Of a stretch of 64,000 bases of DNA, positions 35,435 through 47,115 are shown in pieces. This DNA comes from Saccharina japonica (Eukaryota > Sar > Phaeophyceae > Laminariales > Laminariaceae), in assembly GCA_008828725.1 (NCBI GenBank), contig MEHQ01003403.1, positions 310,001-374,000 on the forward strand, given 5' to 3'. A program made the translations under genes and the position numbers. The stretch's first letter is position 1. Each line of letters starts with the position of its first letter. Below the pieces are notes generated by a model. The model had not been told where the DNA came from, did no database searches, and saw only the letters and a program-made list of their open reading frames with translations.

Positions 35435-36205
35435 TTTATTGTGTTAGTATCGCAATCGAATGAGTAACATTCGCGTTGCTAGTCTCCGGTCTTACTAAAA
35501 AAAAGGTGTTGAGAAAGGGCCGCATTATTATCGAGCAAGTTTTGTCCAATGTGTTACCAGTAGTATCGCAATCGATTGAGTATCATCCGCGTTGCTTGTC
35601 TCCAGTCTCAATCTATCGTAAGAGAAGATTGTTGTTAATCAGAGTGTTGGAGGTGCTGATCGGTTCAAGCGGGAGCTGTATGATATGGAGGATGTCCCGT
35701 TTACTCTAAATGTGCGCATGCTAAAGGCCGCGAGGTGATGGAGACACTGCTGTACAGGTGTGTGACGTGGACCCTTGTCCAGGAGCACTTTGCTGAGCTC
35801 CGAACGGCACACCACAACTTCCTCATACGTACGGACCATTAGTTTCCATCGCCGACAACGCATCGACCATCTTATCATGTCGTCCGCCAAGGCTCTCAAG
35901 AAGGCACAATGCGTGAGCGTTGAGATGACCATCCGCAAACGACGCCTCCTCTTTGCGGTGTTCGTCAGCTCCAAGCAAGATAGTCAAAACACACCCAGAG
36001 ACAAGCGATGGTTTGATGATTCAAGTCGTTTATTAGGGGTACGAATAGCAGGAAGTGACAGTGTGCGTCGTCACATATATATGCACCCAGTCGTCAAGAT
36101 CCACATAATCCTCAACACATAAAATCCTGAATCGTCATGTAACTGTTAAACTGAAGAGGCATCACGAACATGAGAAGGCCGTACAGCGCACGACCAATGA
36201 GCGGC
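35435..36205 (+). repeat. Duplicated block 1, copy A (LINE remnant)
   Basis: Near-identical to 47116-47882. It holds decayed LINE reverse transcriptase sequence (DRFKRELYDMEDVP, METLLYRCVTW, SAKALKKAQCVSVEMTIRKRRLLFAVFV) with frameshifts and stops, interrupted from about 35970 by about 220 bp of foreign sequence. Copy A loses similarity after GAGCGGCTG at 36205, while copy B continues into more LINE. Confidence 0.85.
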
Positions 36206-37044
36206 TGGGGAGGGTGTGAAAATGATAGTTGGGAAATGAAATCACTTGCATTTTGGGTGGGCGGTCCGGACCGTATGATCCGAAAAAAATAATACGTGCA
36301 ATCAAAGTGATCCGCACGCACAATGAACAAACATACGTACGCACCTGGAAAATCTGCCAAAAACGTAAAATAATCTCTCGGATACGCTGTACGCAGATAC
36401 GGTACGCAGATAGATGCAGTGCGATAAAATACCAGGTGCGTATAAAGTAGCGGTGCCATCATCAGGCATGAGCTTTGCTCGTCAGATAGGCTCTCTCGGA
36501 GGGTGGATGTCACATGCACGCGGGAGGAGAGAACACTCAGCACAGCGACTGACTTCTTGACGTGGGTCAAGCTTTTGTGTTTTTATCGGGGGAGGTGTGG
36601 TTATTACCGCAGCCATTCCTACTACTATGCACGTTGTATTTGGAGGTGATGCGGTGTCTGATTCTTCCTTGTCTCTACGCTCTTCTTGGTACCACTCCGT
36701 CCCGAAATATAAGAAATGTATTGAAATTAATACGTAACTACATTAAAAAGTTCCTATATTTCGGGACAGAGCTGTATGTGCAATGCAGCAGCTATGATAC
36801 CGAGCGGTCTGGATACCTGCCCTCTACCTGCCTCTACTGCTCATTGTTGTTGGCATAAAATAAGCAGCGTTTGAACTGCCTCAGGTATTGGTGTGCTCTG
36901 CCTGTGTCTGTGTGCTATACGCCAGCGCCACACTACAGCCGGCTGGCGCGGCCTCGGGCCTAGAGACGAAGGGAAGCGCACTGGGCGCGCGCCTCTCCGT
37001 ACTCGTAGACTTTACAGCAGCAGCAGCAGCAGTAGCAGTACATA

Positions 37045-37345
37045 TACAGCCAGTCAACGCTCGGCGCTTGGATGCTTCGTTGTGTCAAAATACAAAGTAC
37101 CAAGACAGGTGGACTTGTCGTATATACGTGCAGATGTTTCAATAAACGGGCTGCTGTTGTTGTTGTGGTTTTGCGCCGCGAAGAGACGCGCCAAGTGCGC
37201 TGTACTAGGCGAAGAACCCAAGCGTCCGAAGCCACGCTGGCTGCCTCTGGTCTGGCGGCGACGCGCCGAGTGCGCTCGAGTCGACCTGTCTTGGTATTAT
37301 TATGTATTTTGACATAACGAAGCATCCGAGCGTTGACGTACAGCA
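37045..37345. mobile_element. Fold-back element, about 300 bp
   Basis: The arm near 37050-37130 (GTCAACGCTCGG, GGATGCTTCGTTGTGTCAAA, TACCAAGACAGG) recurs inverted at 37270-37340. Related sequence lies at 42290-42560, and a second copy at 49360-49650 in the direct repeat. No coding content. Confidence 0.6.
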
Positions 37346-37352
37346 GTACAGG

Positions 37353-37500
37353 AGGACACCTAATAAGAAACAGGCTAATGAGGATTTCGAGGAAAATAAG
37401 AAATTCGGGAGTCGTTATCTTGAAATTAGTGTAGAAAGCACCCTCTCGCAAACACCAAATCGAGCCTGGACCATATTCCTTGTTTCTTATTAGGTGTCCT
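37353..37500. mobile_element. MITE with AGGACACCTAATAAGAAAC termini
   Basis: Perfect 19-bp terminal inverted repeats around about 110 bp of A/T-rich DNA. A second copy lies at 49657-49810. Half-copies flank the inverted arms at about 45188 and 60055, which suggests this MITE family sits at rearrangement junctions. Confidence 0.85.
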
Positions 37501-38218
37501 GTACTGTACTACTGCTGTTGTGCTGCTGCTGCTGCTGTGACATGTACTCATACACGTGGCGAGGCGTTGCATGCCATGTAGTCATACCCGCGCGACCTTC
37601 GCAGTTCCCAGATCATCACAACCCCCCTTCCCCCTGCGCAAACAATATTCATCACAGATGTGGAACTCCCCAAGGTCACTCAGTGCTCGGCGTCTTTGCG
37701 TGCTGATCTGCTCTGTTCACGCTGTTGTCCTCGGCGTGTCGCACACACCCCACCTCTGTTGCTGATACTCCGCCGAGGCCCATGGTGTGTGCTTGGCTGT
37801 CTAGGCGTGCAAAAACTGTCGCGACGCCGCTGCTGTAAGCCAAGAACGGGCTTTGAGGGTCGAGGGGACAAGGGGGTACCCGTGGTGTGGTGTGAGGGGG
37901 TCACTTTTCTGTCACGCTGATTGACTTGAAAACTGGGGCCACTTTTGTCACGCTGATTGACTTGAAAACTGGGGCCACTTTTGTCACGCCTATTCTCTTG
38001 AAAATCGGGAACACTTTTGGGATTATGCTTTCTGAGTCTCCGGTCCAAGGACCGGAGAATTCAATGTACAATAAATACATATGCGGTACACCGGCAACAA
38101 GCACTCGTACTCGAAGTATATATAAACTACCGCCTCGTTTCTCGTGTTTTCCTTACCTGCGTGCACGCGTGCATGCACAGATGCACCGAGCATATATATA
38201 TACACTCAGCTAGCAAAG

Positions 38219-38272
38219 ATGAGCTTCGACGAAATCCTCGAGCTCACAGCTGTTGTTTTTCATTTTTTTTAA
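38219..38272 (+). CDS. Micro-ORF MSFDEILELTA...
   Basis: 17-codon frame preceded by TATATATATACACTCAGCTAGCAAAG. The same ATG and first 14 codons occur at 50484 (same strand) and at 46986 on the minus strand outside the duplication. The coding start also forms a short hairpin (GAGCTTCGA...TCGAGCTC). Whether it is translated is unknown. Confidence 0.3.
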   Translation: MSFDEILELTAVVFHFF

Positions 38273-38384
38273 ATATAACCAGTATACAGAGTATAGTATA
38301 GAGCAGTACGGGGCCACAACAAGAAACACCCACGTATGGTATGATATTATATGATACGTACATACCAGTACCAGGTACAAGGGC

Positions 38385-38435
38385 TCCGCTCCGCGGGCGG
38401 CTGACGCCGCCCGCTACGCTCGCGCAAGGAAAGGG
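38385..38435. other. GC-rich hairpin cassette preceded by ACAAGGG
   Basis: GCGGGCGGCTGACGCCGCCCGC forms a strong stem-loop, following ACAAGGGCTCCGCTCC. The copy at 50650-50700 has one base change. Similar ACAAGG-plus-hairpin cassettes occur at 45030-45075, 55925-55970 and, inverted, 62267-62320. Confidence 0.65.
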
Positions 38436-39894
38436 GCAGAAGAGGCTCATGATGTAGTGCAAGCACCGACTTGAAAATGCCAAGAGGTTCATGGTGCAGC
38501 GAAGAAAAGGCGGACTTGACATGCATGCAAAACATGCTCGGGATGCAACACGGCTCGGTCACAGCACGGCGCTGCACTGCCTGCTGTGGGTGGGTGTGAT
38601 TCGTGCATTTGTCGTAATCATGTGTGGTAGTACAGCAACAACAGCAGTAGTAATGGTACTTTCTACTTTGTATGTACTTGTAATATCGTCAAGTTGTGAA
38701 GTACGAAAAACAATGAAACTGATAGAAAGACGTACATGTACGTACGGGTAAACGTACTCGTACTCGTCGTACTCGTACTCGTATATCCTCGAACAAAGAA
38801 CAAAGCCACATGAGGCAGGAGCGAGAAACAAAAACGAAAAAAAACAAATCATGTACATCTCGAATCACACACGAAACACGAATACTCCAAATGACATATC
38901 GTGATTGCGCCGCTCAAAAAACAAAAAAGTTAAAACGACTGTCACACGTTCTGTCACCCTCAATGCTACCCGCCCCCCCGCGATCACCTCGCCATCGATT
39001 CGGTCCGGGTCGAGCTCTACTGCCTCTCTGCCCCAGTGAGCCCCGTGGCCCGCCTCACGTCAAGCCCGGTGCTCACCGTGGCCCTCGTTCGCCCGCTCGA
39101 GCATTATGGTGTTCAAACCACCTGGCTGTCTCTCCAGATCTCTCTGTGAATACTATTGGGTTGAAAAATAAGCACCGCTTGAATATTATTTTACACGAAG
39201 AAACGATCCTTATAATTTTGGACATAGTGGATTCGCACCACCAGTAGCAACGCAGACAAAGCCCTTTCATGCTTCCCTCGTGTCTCGATGGACACACCAC
39301 GCCTAGCCACGAAAAAGGTGACCGCGCCCCTTCCGTCCCCCCCTCTACTGGCCGGCGCCCTCCCCTACCCGCGATGGTGCCGGGCTCGCCCGCGCTGCCG
39401 TGCTCTCACGAACCCAAAACCGAGAAATAAAAAGGCTCTCGCGAACAAAAAATGATAGGAAACAAAGACAGGGAGGCAAGCTCCGGCAATTAATCAAGTA
39501 AATGGAAAGGAGGCGGTGTCGAAGTGGGAGCTCTGAGAGTGCAGGGATGAGGGATCCCTCAGATAGACAAAAGTAAGTATGTCTATGTATGCATTATACA
39601 TATACCTGGTACCAGGTATATGTTATGTACTCTCGTAATGCAAGGCTTAGAACCATACGTACGTATTGTAACACCATCCTTGAACAACGTTGAGCACACC
39701 ATACCATAGCCTCATAGCCCTTTAGACACGTACCTGGTACGTAGGCTTTTGTGTAGCGCTTGCCGCTGAGCACGATTTTTTAAGGGACCCTTAAGGGACC
39801 CTTAAGGGCAATTTTTTTTTAAGAGCACTGCAGTCTTGAAAAAAAAATGAGTTGCAACACTACTTCAGGTATAATTTCTACCTTTCATGAAGTC

Positions 39895-40006
39895 GGTCGC
39901 CCCGATGGTCTAGTGGTACCCTCGAACGCTTTTAAGAGTTGATTTACGGAGTTTAAACCCCACGTGGGTCGGACTTTTCAGTTCAATAGCAAAAAAAAGG
40001 GCAACT
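39895..40006 (+). mobile_element. SINE, 5' part, split by a TIR element
   Basis: tRNA-like head GGTCGCCCCGATGGTCTAGT with an A box; the B-box position reads GAGTTTAAACCCC (degenerate). The body starts and is cut at 40007. The 3' part resumes after 40748 and runs to the A-rich tail near 41012. Confidence 0.75.
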
Positions 40007-40748
40007 GCCAAAATCAGGTATACCTGATCCATTTGAGCCAAAATCAGGTATATACTAAAACCAAGTAAAAAACGCACGCCACGAACGGTGTTTTTCAGGA
40101 CTTTTTGGCTGTGAGAAATAATCAAACATACTTTTGAATTTGCGCCTGAACAGCAGAATGATAGCGAATGTGTGTATCCTGCAAACTCTTGATAAATGTT
40201 GTATGTTATTTTCAGTACGGGTATTAATATCTGTCGTATGCTTTCATTGGTTTCGTGATCACACTCACTCCTACGACGTGTATTTCCGTATTCTTGTACC
40301 AAGCACGTATGTATTAGTCGTAGCCACATTGATAGCATACGAACAAAACATCGAGTTAATTTGAGACTGAACTGCTCGCTTTCCGTACCGTGTCAGCAAG
40401 CAGCAGTACGTAATACCTGGTATATTACAACAGGTCCATTGTGCTGTATGCGCGCGTATTATACGTTCTGTAGTCGTTGTGGCGGGTCGTATGTACGTAG
40501 TGTGATGTCTTCGTCGTCGGGCGTATAGGAGACAGTGTACGCATGGCCTTTGATTGGCTCAAAATTCGCCAAAATCAGTTGAAAGCTAACCAAAGTAGAC
40601 AAATCCAGGTGTACCTGACCATTTCATGCCAAAATCAGGTACGATGTGAGGCTGGCCAATGAGAGGTGTCCTAGCGTGTGATTTGTACTTGGTTTTAGTG
40701 TACTACCTGTTTTTGGCACCAAAGTGACCAGGTGTACCTGATTTTGGC
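40007..40748. mobile_element. TIR element inserted in a SINE
   Basis: The ends GCCAAAATCAGGTATACCTG and, reverse complemented, GCCAAAATCAGGTACACCTG are inverted repeats. They extend about 70 bp through ACTAAAACCAAGTA. Internal copies of GCCAAAATCAG lie near 40573 and 40629. There is no transposase. The target duplication is not resolved. Confidence 0.8.
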
Positions 40749-41012
40749 TAAAGCAAAAAAAACCCCAAGAAAACGGAAGCAACTGCTGAGAGCTCCTATT
40801 AGTAGTAGCGTGGGTAGGCACAATTCGATGAGAGTCGACGAGGGAAGAAAGGGCTGACGTCTTCTCGCGATAAAAATGCAAGGCACGAACCGTAGTGGGG
40901 GAGGAGGGAGAGGAGCCTACCTTGTGACCCCAGATCTGAGTTACGACCAGGAAGGAGAGAGAAAGGAAGGGCGAAGATAATAAAAGGTATGGAAAAAAAT
41001 AAAAAATAAAAA
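40749..41012 (+). mobile_element. SINE, 3' part, split by a TIR element
   Basis: Continues the SINE body (GCAACTGCTGAGAG, ATTCGATGAGAGTCGACGAG, CTTCTCGCGATAAAAATGCA) and ends in an A-rich tail directly before the next SINE. Confidence 0.8.
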
Positions 41013-41017
41013 TGACC

Positions 41018-41373
41018 GGTCGCCCCGGTAGTCTACTGTAGTGGTCAGCTTCAAAAGCTACTATTATAGCATTGGTACCCGAGTTCAAATCCCACCGGGG
41101 TGAGATTTTGACTTCATTGCAAAAATAAAAAAGGAACCAATTGCTGAGAGCACCTTCGTGGCGTGGATAGGCGGAATTCGACGCGAGTCAACGAGGGAAG
41201 AAAGCGCTGAAATATTTTCGGGATGAAAAAATGCACTGCACGTACCGCAGTGAGGATGGAGGAGAAGAGCCTAATTACTACTTAAAGTGACCCCGGAGAG
41301 TTACGACTAAAGAGGGAGAGAGAAAAAGAAGGGCGAGGATAATAAATGGGGTATATAAAAAAAAAAAAAAAAA
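41018..41373 (+). mobile_element. tRNA-derived SINE, full-length copy in tandem
   Basis: Head GGTCGCCCCGGTAGTCTA with B box GAGTTCAAATCC (41083-41094). The 5' CCCCGGT pairs with ACCGGGG after the B box as an acceptor-stem-like pair. The body is diverged from the previous copy, with a poly-A tail of 17. It starts six bases after the tail of the preceding SINE. Confidence 0.85.
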
Positions 41374-41496
41374 CGCTCAGACCTACGAGTACTCCCCGTG
41401 ATCAGTTTTAGATGGCGTACGTAGGTCATGGGCAACATGTTTGTTTCAGGAGCCGGATCGATCCGAGGCCCTTTTCATCACGAAAAGTGCCTCTTA

Positions 41497-42696
41497 GGCC
41501 GTTTCCTATGCGGTTCGATTTCGAGCTTCAGATTTGTATTTTTCGATTTCAAAAACGAAAGCATCTGCTTATGCAGTCCGATTGTGCAAAATCTGACGGA
41601 TTTTTTCGATTTGAGAATCCGATGGCCCAAGTCGTCATATTTTGGCCCAAAATCCGACGACTGGGTCATCAGTTTTTCAAATCGAAAAATAGCATGGTCT
41701 CTTGTTCGTGGTATGCGGTAGCTTGATACAACAGGTTTTCCGATCTTGGGGGTTTCATGTATTGTGGGGTTTCATATTATGTATCGAGGCATTATTTAGT
41801 ATGCCTCGTGAATGGAGAGATGGAGCTGCCCCGAGAGGCAGTCGATGATGATAATGATACGACCCGGGCTTTGATACAATGAAACTGCTCGTATATATGT
41901 GAGGGGTGCAGGCGGTGACAACTCTGGTGCGGCTTACCTCCTGTGTGTGGTTTATATGTGGTGTGGCCTCTGACAAGAACGGTATTGGCCTACCTGGTGT
42001 GTATAGTTGGTAACGTGGTGGTTCGAGTACATTATCTACGACTCTCTCCTTGACGACCCATGGTATAGGCACGTGGTTACACAGAACACGTTTGACAGCG
42101 GCGTACATAAACATCTCTAAATTCAAGATGTTATCCACGCAGCAAGCAAGCAGCAGCAGCAGCATCAGAACGATCGACGAGTTGGATGGTGACACAGCGA
42201 CGTTGCTTCAAGCCCGACGCGCAGCCGGCGATCGGTGCGTCTCTCCGTCGCCAGACTACAGTTGGCTGGCGTGGGCTCGGGCCTAGAGACGAAGGGAAGC
42301 GCACTCGGCGCGCACCTCTCCGTACTCGTAGACTTACAGCAGCAGCAGTAGCAGCAGTCAGCCAGTCAACGCGCTGGGCTCGGATGCTTCGTTGTGTCAA
42401 AATACAAAATACCAAGGCAGGTCGACTCCAGCGCACTCGGCACATCGCCGCCAGACCAGAGGCAGGCAGCGTGGCTTCGGACGCTTGGGTCCTATCCCCA
42501 GTGCAGCGCACTCGGCGCGTCTCTTTGCGGCGCCAGACCACAACAACAGCAGTTGGTCTCGCCGTTTGCTCAAATGCACGTACAATAAATACGTTTTTCT
42601 CGCATAGGAAGATTGTTACGATTTTCGAACTAAGTCGCTGAAAATCGATCGGACCCTAATCTGAAGTTCAAAAATCGAACCGCATAGGAAATGGCC
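41497..42696. mobile_element. TIR element, 1.2 kb, GGCC ends, TTA target duplication
   Basis: Flanked by TTA on both sides (41494-41496, 42697-42699). Terminal inverted repeats of about 38 bp: GGCCGTTTCCTATGCGGTTC on the left, GGCCATTTCCTATGCGGTTC on the reverse-complemented right, both followed by GATTT and CTTCAGATT. PIF/Harbinger-like by target site, non-autonomous. Copy B is at 53766-54965. Confidence 0.88.
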
Positions 42697-42718
42697 TTAC
42701 TCAAAACCGACTCCCCAT

Positions 42719-43501
42719 TAGGGTTGTGTATGAACAAAAATATCACGCGTGATATGTTGATATAAGTTGAGTTGATATAATATCAAGTATCGCATCAACA
42801 CAACGCTGATAAATTGATATAAATCAACTTATCATGATATATCAAATCAAGTGAAATTTCGTGATAAGTAGATATTTTCAGACACAAAAAGAGGCGTTTG
42901 CGTCATGTAACGCCTTTTTTGTGCGGCCCAACCAAGTAGCGGATAGGTGGTAGATATACGCGCGCACGCCGAGGGTCACACGCCACACGTCTCTGCTGCG
43001 TCCGAGCGTGTACTCTCAGTAGGCGGACGCGTGGTCACGAAGCACCGGAACCGCCTGGGTGGGGAGCGGGTAGCAGACATCGTGTTCCTGCACGAAAGCA
43101 TGACACATGACATCTGGTAGATAATGATCTAGGGCGCCAAGTGCCAAGTACAAAGTACCGCTTGCAGGGACCCGGAGGGAATGAATTATCAAATGGAAGG
43201 ATAAGTTACAGGGTTGTGTGTACACCGTTGTAGACACCATGGGTTTCACGTGTCTACCTATAGTGGGGCTGGGTCTGTGTGATACTACTCGTGCCGTGCA
43301 GAGTTTGTTAGTCGGCCGCATCCATATGGCGTGCGTCGACAAAACAACCAAATAAACTACCTAGAAGAGGCGTATGGTACAACCACACACGGGTGCGAGT
43401 GTGCATTTATTTGCGTAGATATGTTGCTGTCTCTGGTACCTGATACAGGCTGCAGCAAAATAACTTATTTCAGAGGGATTGTTACCAATTGAACACGTCT
43501 A
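42719..43501 (+). mobile_element. hAT-like element, left end in copy A
   Basis: Starts TAGGGTTGTGTATGAACAAA right after CTCCCCAT (42711-42718). Subterminal TTGATATAA / ATATCA words cluster in the first 150 bp. In this copy the sequence passes at 43501 into the 1.83-kb arm in forward orientation instead of reaching a right end. Confidence 0.8.
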
Positions 43502-45330
43502 TACGAAAAAAAGGCCATTTCTGCGATGCTCAGCTCAATTTTGAGAACTGCACCATATTTTATAACCCCGGATTTGAATTTCAAGTTTTAAAGCATTCAC
43601 TGTCGGCCCTACTTTTTTTTTGTTCTACCAGTTTTGGTCGCTTTCGTATTTTTTCGGGTGGTTGGATCGGTCATATCTCTTGGAAGGAGAAAAACAAACT
43701 TTACGTAGGGCTGAAGGTCAATGAGTCGATGAGTGCGTGTGCTACCCCGTGTCCAAAAATCAAGCCCAAATTCTTTTAATTGATGGGGGAATCGCCAATC
43801 CGACTTTTAAACCGTTTTATGGCTGGCCCAGCTCGAAGTACAGAGCAGTAGAATAAGTAGCTGCAACACGCGAATGGAAACCACACAAAAAGTACAGCAG
43901 GGTGTAAAAGCCGTGATGAGAGACACAGAACAGCAGTACTTTTAGCCCTGCATAGCATTGTAGAGCAGGGCGTGAGTACTCGTACTTCTACATATTCAAA
44001 GTACAGTATGTGCTCGTACTCCTACAAAATGCTCGAGCTTACTGCTGGCTGTACAGCCAGTACCTATTTTTGAAGCTGTGTACGTACCTAATTTAATGCA
44101 TACTTGGTACGTACATTATTCCCTTTACAATACCTGGTACATTAAAGGTACATTAAATCGGATAAGACTCACAACTGCTGTCGTATTTTTTAAAAAGTAC
44201 AGAACATAAAAAGCCGCACTCTGCAGCAACTTGCGTGTGGACTCTGAAAACAAACCGAGTGCATATTATTTATAGTATTTTTAAGCTGCAGCACGACATA
44301 AAAAAATGGAATACTAATAATTCATCCGAGGAAAACAATTATTTGAGCCACACTACTCGTACTCCTGTGGAACTGATTGCTGTCGACACTGCCTGTCTGT
44401 GTGCCACCACAGCAGCAGCAGCAGTGGTGTGTACAGCAGTAGTAGTAGATCTAAATGACAATGCTCTTACTCGCTCTTGCATACATACGTGTACCCTCCT
44501 CGCGTACATGCATACATTCTCGAACAAACTTCTTCAAGTCGACCCTCTCGCCACAGCAGCACTGTGAAATGTAGAGAACATCTACACCGTGGACTCTCTC
44601 ACTCGAGGATATGCCCTGCGAAGCAACATGGACCTGGGCTCTTCGAAGCAGGCGATGCAAAAGGCTGACAAAATATGACTCCTGTATGATACTACTCCAG
44701 TTATTTTAAAAAGCCACCTCTTGTGTTTGTGACTACCCCCCCCCCCTTGTTAAGATTCGAAGAAATGATAACATGCCACCCAAGATCCAAGATTGTGCCT
44801 ACTTCTCGCTTATCTCTCTCTGCCCCCGAACGCGTTCTCGGCGAGGCAAGCAGGGGGGACGAAGGACGAGGGGCGCCGGAGCCGACCCTCGAAGAGAGCG
44901 CCCGACGAAATGAAAAATTCCTCGAGATATTTAGGTGCCGAGATTCCGATACTGAGGCCGGCCCGGAATTAAAATTATTTACCTTGGGAGTTTGCGGGTT
45001 GAACCAACATGAAATTATATATGTATACAAGGGGGGCTTCGCCGCGGCGGGCTGACGCCCGCCTGCGGCTACGCGCAATGCCCGTAACGGCGAGGAGTAG
45101 CCTACTGAGTGAGGTAGATTGGTAGCTAAGCTTAGGGCGAACAAAGCGACTCTTTACTGCCAAGGGGTGTACAGCAGTAGTACAGTACAGGACACCTAAT
45201 AAGAAACAAGGAATATGGTCCAGGCTAGTTTGGTATTTGCGAGAGGGTGCTTTCTACACTATTCAAATAACGGACTCCGAATTTCTCTATTTTCCTCGAA
45301 ATATCACCCTATGGTACTGAGGTGTTATGA
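43502..45330 (+). repeat. 1.83-kb inverted arm, forward copy
   Basis: Reverse complement of 59917-61747, highly similar over nearly its whole length and diverging over the last 150 bp (near the GACACCTAATAA half-MITE). It contains a GC-rich hairpin cassette at 45030-45075. Reading frames inside look non-coding. Confidence 0.92.
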
Positions 45331-46600
45331 TACGTACGTACGTACGTACGTACGGGTATATACATGTACAGAAATAGTTGCGTGTGAAAAAAAAGAGTGT
45401 GTGTGTTTTGTATGTGCGCTCTCCATCACCATATTCTTGGTAAACGTTGCTGCAGCGCCCACCGCCCGCATGTCCACGCTCGCGAGCGCACGCGAGGCCC
45501 TGCCCGGTACTATATCCAGGCACACACCGACCACTATCATACTGCTGAATACCACGCACGCATGAATACTGTACAGATATCATCGCATTTAAAAAATTAC
45601 CTGGTATATGATACTCTGTTACTGCTTGCAGCGGTACTGGTACTCGTACATACAATACGTACGTGTATATCCGCAGTAAAAGGAGCCGGTACGATAAAAT
45701 TCCGGGTTGGTCGTCTACATAAAAAAACGGAATCTTGCATAGTGCGGTTTGCGTATAGAACAAAAAATCATGTACTGGTTGGTATGGCATATGCACGTGA
45801 CTAAAAGGGCATGGAATCCTGGAAAAATTGCGGCCCCGTGAGACATGAGTTGGGCACGGCCGAGACCGCCCCTGGCAGAGTAGGCAGAGCACGGGTCTCG
45901 ACGAGCACGATGATTGAATCTTTGATTATGCATGTACAGCAGTAGTTGCGTGTAAAAAAAAAAGAGCGTGTGCGTTTTGTATGTGCGCTCTCCATATTCT
46001 TGATAAACGTTGCTGCAGCGCCCACCGCCCGCATGTCCGCGCCCGCGAGTGCACGCGAGGCCCTGCCCGGTACCATATCCAGGCACACACCGACCACTGT
46101 CGTACTGCTGAATACCACGCACGTATGAATACTGTGTACAGATATCATCGCATATTAAAAGTTACCTGGTATATGATACGCTGTTACTGCTTGCAGCGGT
46201 ACTGGTACTCGTACATACAATACGTACGTGTATATCCGCAGTAAAAGGAGCCGGTACGATACAATTCCGGGTTGGTCGTCTACATAAAAAAACGGAATCT
46301 TGAATAATGCGGTTTGCGTGTAGAACAAAAAAGCATGTACTGGTTGGTATGATATGTGCACGCAAGTGACAAAAAGGGCATGGAATCCTGGAAAAATCGC
46401 AGCCCCGTGAGACATGAGTTGGGCACGGCCGAGACCGCCCTTGGCAGAGTAGGCAGAGCAGGGGTCGGCGAGCACGATGAGGGAGTTGCGTGTCGCCGGG
46501 TGGACATCATCGCCAGTTATTGCGAAAGGGCAAAAATCTACGTCTAAGAAAAGCTGTCGAGCTCTCTCCGAGCAGCAGCTGCAATTTTTTCCATGTATTT
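45331..46600 (+). repeat. Tandem pair of about 570-bp units, copy A
   Basis: Opens with (ACGT)n. Units begin at about 45373 and 45943 (both TAGTTGCGTGTRAAAAAA) and share the GAGGCCCTGCCCGGTA, AAATTCCGGGTTGGTCGTC and GACATGAGTTGGGCACGGCC parts. The second unit continues into ATCTACGTCTAAGAAAAGCT, also found at 58895 and inverted at 57270. Confidence 0.88.
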
Positions 46601-46902
46601 ATACAGAGGGACTGGGATTACTGCACGCTGTTGTAGTCATCACAGTTAGTTGAGGATTATACAGCAGTACGCGACAGATGTTAAGACTTTCTTATTTTTG
46701 GCCAGACCGAGCCAGACTGGATTTATTATGGGAGACTGGATGTGTTCAAACTATTTTCAGTACGAAAAGGTCGCATCCTTGTTTTTTCCCCAAAATCTCA
46801 GCCTCAAGGTCTTAAATATCAGACTCTTAACATACGTCGCTTTCGTATGTAATGTAAACAAATACCAGGGTAGTCAGTAATACTCGGGCACAAACACTTC
46901 TG

Positions 46903-46986
46903 CTACAAAGTGTGTTTCACCCATAATATATTAAAAATATATAAAAAAACAACAGCTGTGAGCTCGAGGATTTCGTCGAAGCTCAT
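46903..46986 (-). CDS. Micro-ORF MSFDEILELTA..., third copy
   Basis: 27-codon frame: MSFDEILELTAVVFLYIFNI then LWVKHTL and stop. The first 14 codons and the 22 bases before the ATG (CACTCAGCTAGCAAAG next to it) are the same as at 38219 and 50484, but the downstream sequence differs. It lies alone, inverted, in DNA not part of the direct repeat. Unproven as a gene. Confidence 0.3.
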   Translation of the reverse strand: MSFDEILELTAVVFLYIFNILWVKHTL

Positions 46987-47115
46987 CTTTGCTAGCTGAG
47001 TGTAATACTTCGATCGCGCGTACTTACGGATTTTATTTGTCCTCATGTAGGATATACATCCCGTATGAGGGGAACACAATCTGAGGCTGTAGAATTCAGG
47101 AAGTGTGTGTCTATT

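Larger units (their letters stand above)
36675..43501 (+). repeat. 6.8-kb direct repeat, copy A
   Basis: Matches 48986-55770 almost base for base, with small indels (for example one instead of two copies of a short repeat near 37925). It contains a fold-back element, a 148-bp MITE, a micro-ORF, two SINEs, a TIR element, a TTA-flanked TIR element and the left end of a hAT-like element. The offset is about 12.27 kb. The segment before it (36206-36674) is specific to copy A. Confidence 0.95.

Noticed and set aside
38810..39247. 145-codon ORF, identical in the second copy at 51075-51512
   Set aside because: No recognisable domain. Identity between copies only reflects the recent duplication, and composition changes abruptly inside the frame.
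39780..39812. AAGGGACCCTTAAGGGACCCTTAAGGG as a regulatory palindrome
   Set aside because: Short tandem of a palindromic 10-mer with no context. A similar word near 905 is also unexplained, and nothing more can be said.
39895..39975. tRNA gene
   Set aside because: The sequence has an A box and partial B box but no complete cloverleaf, and it is joined to the SINE body. The same holds for 30044 and 41018.
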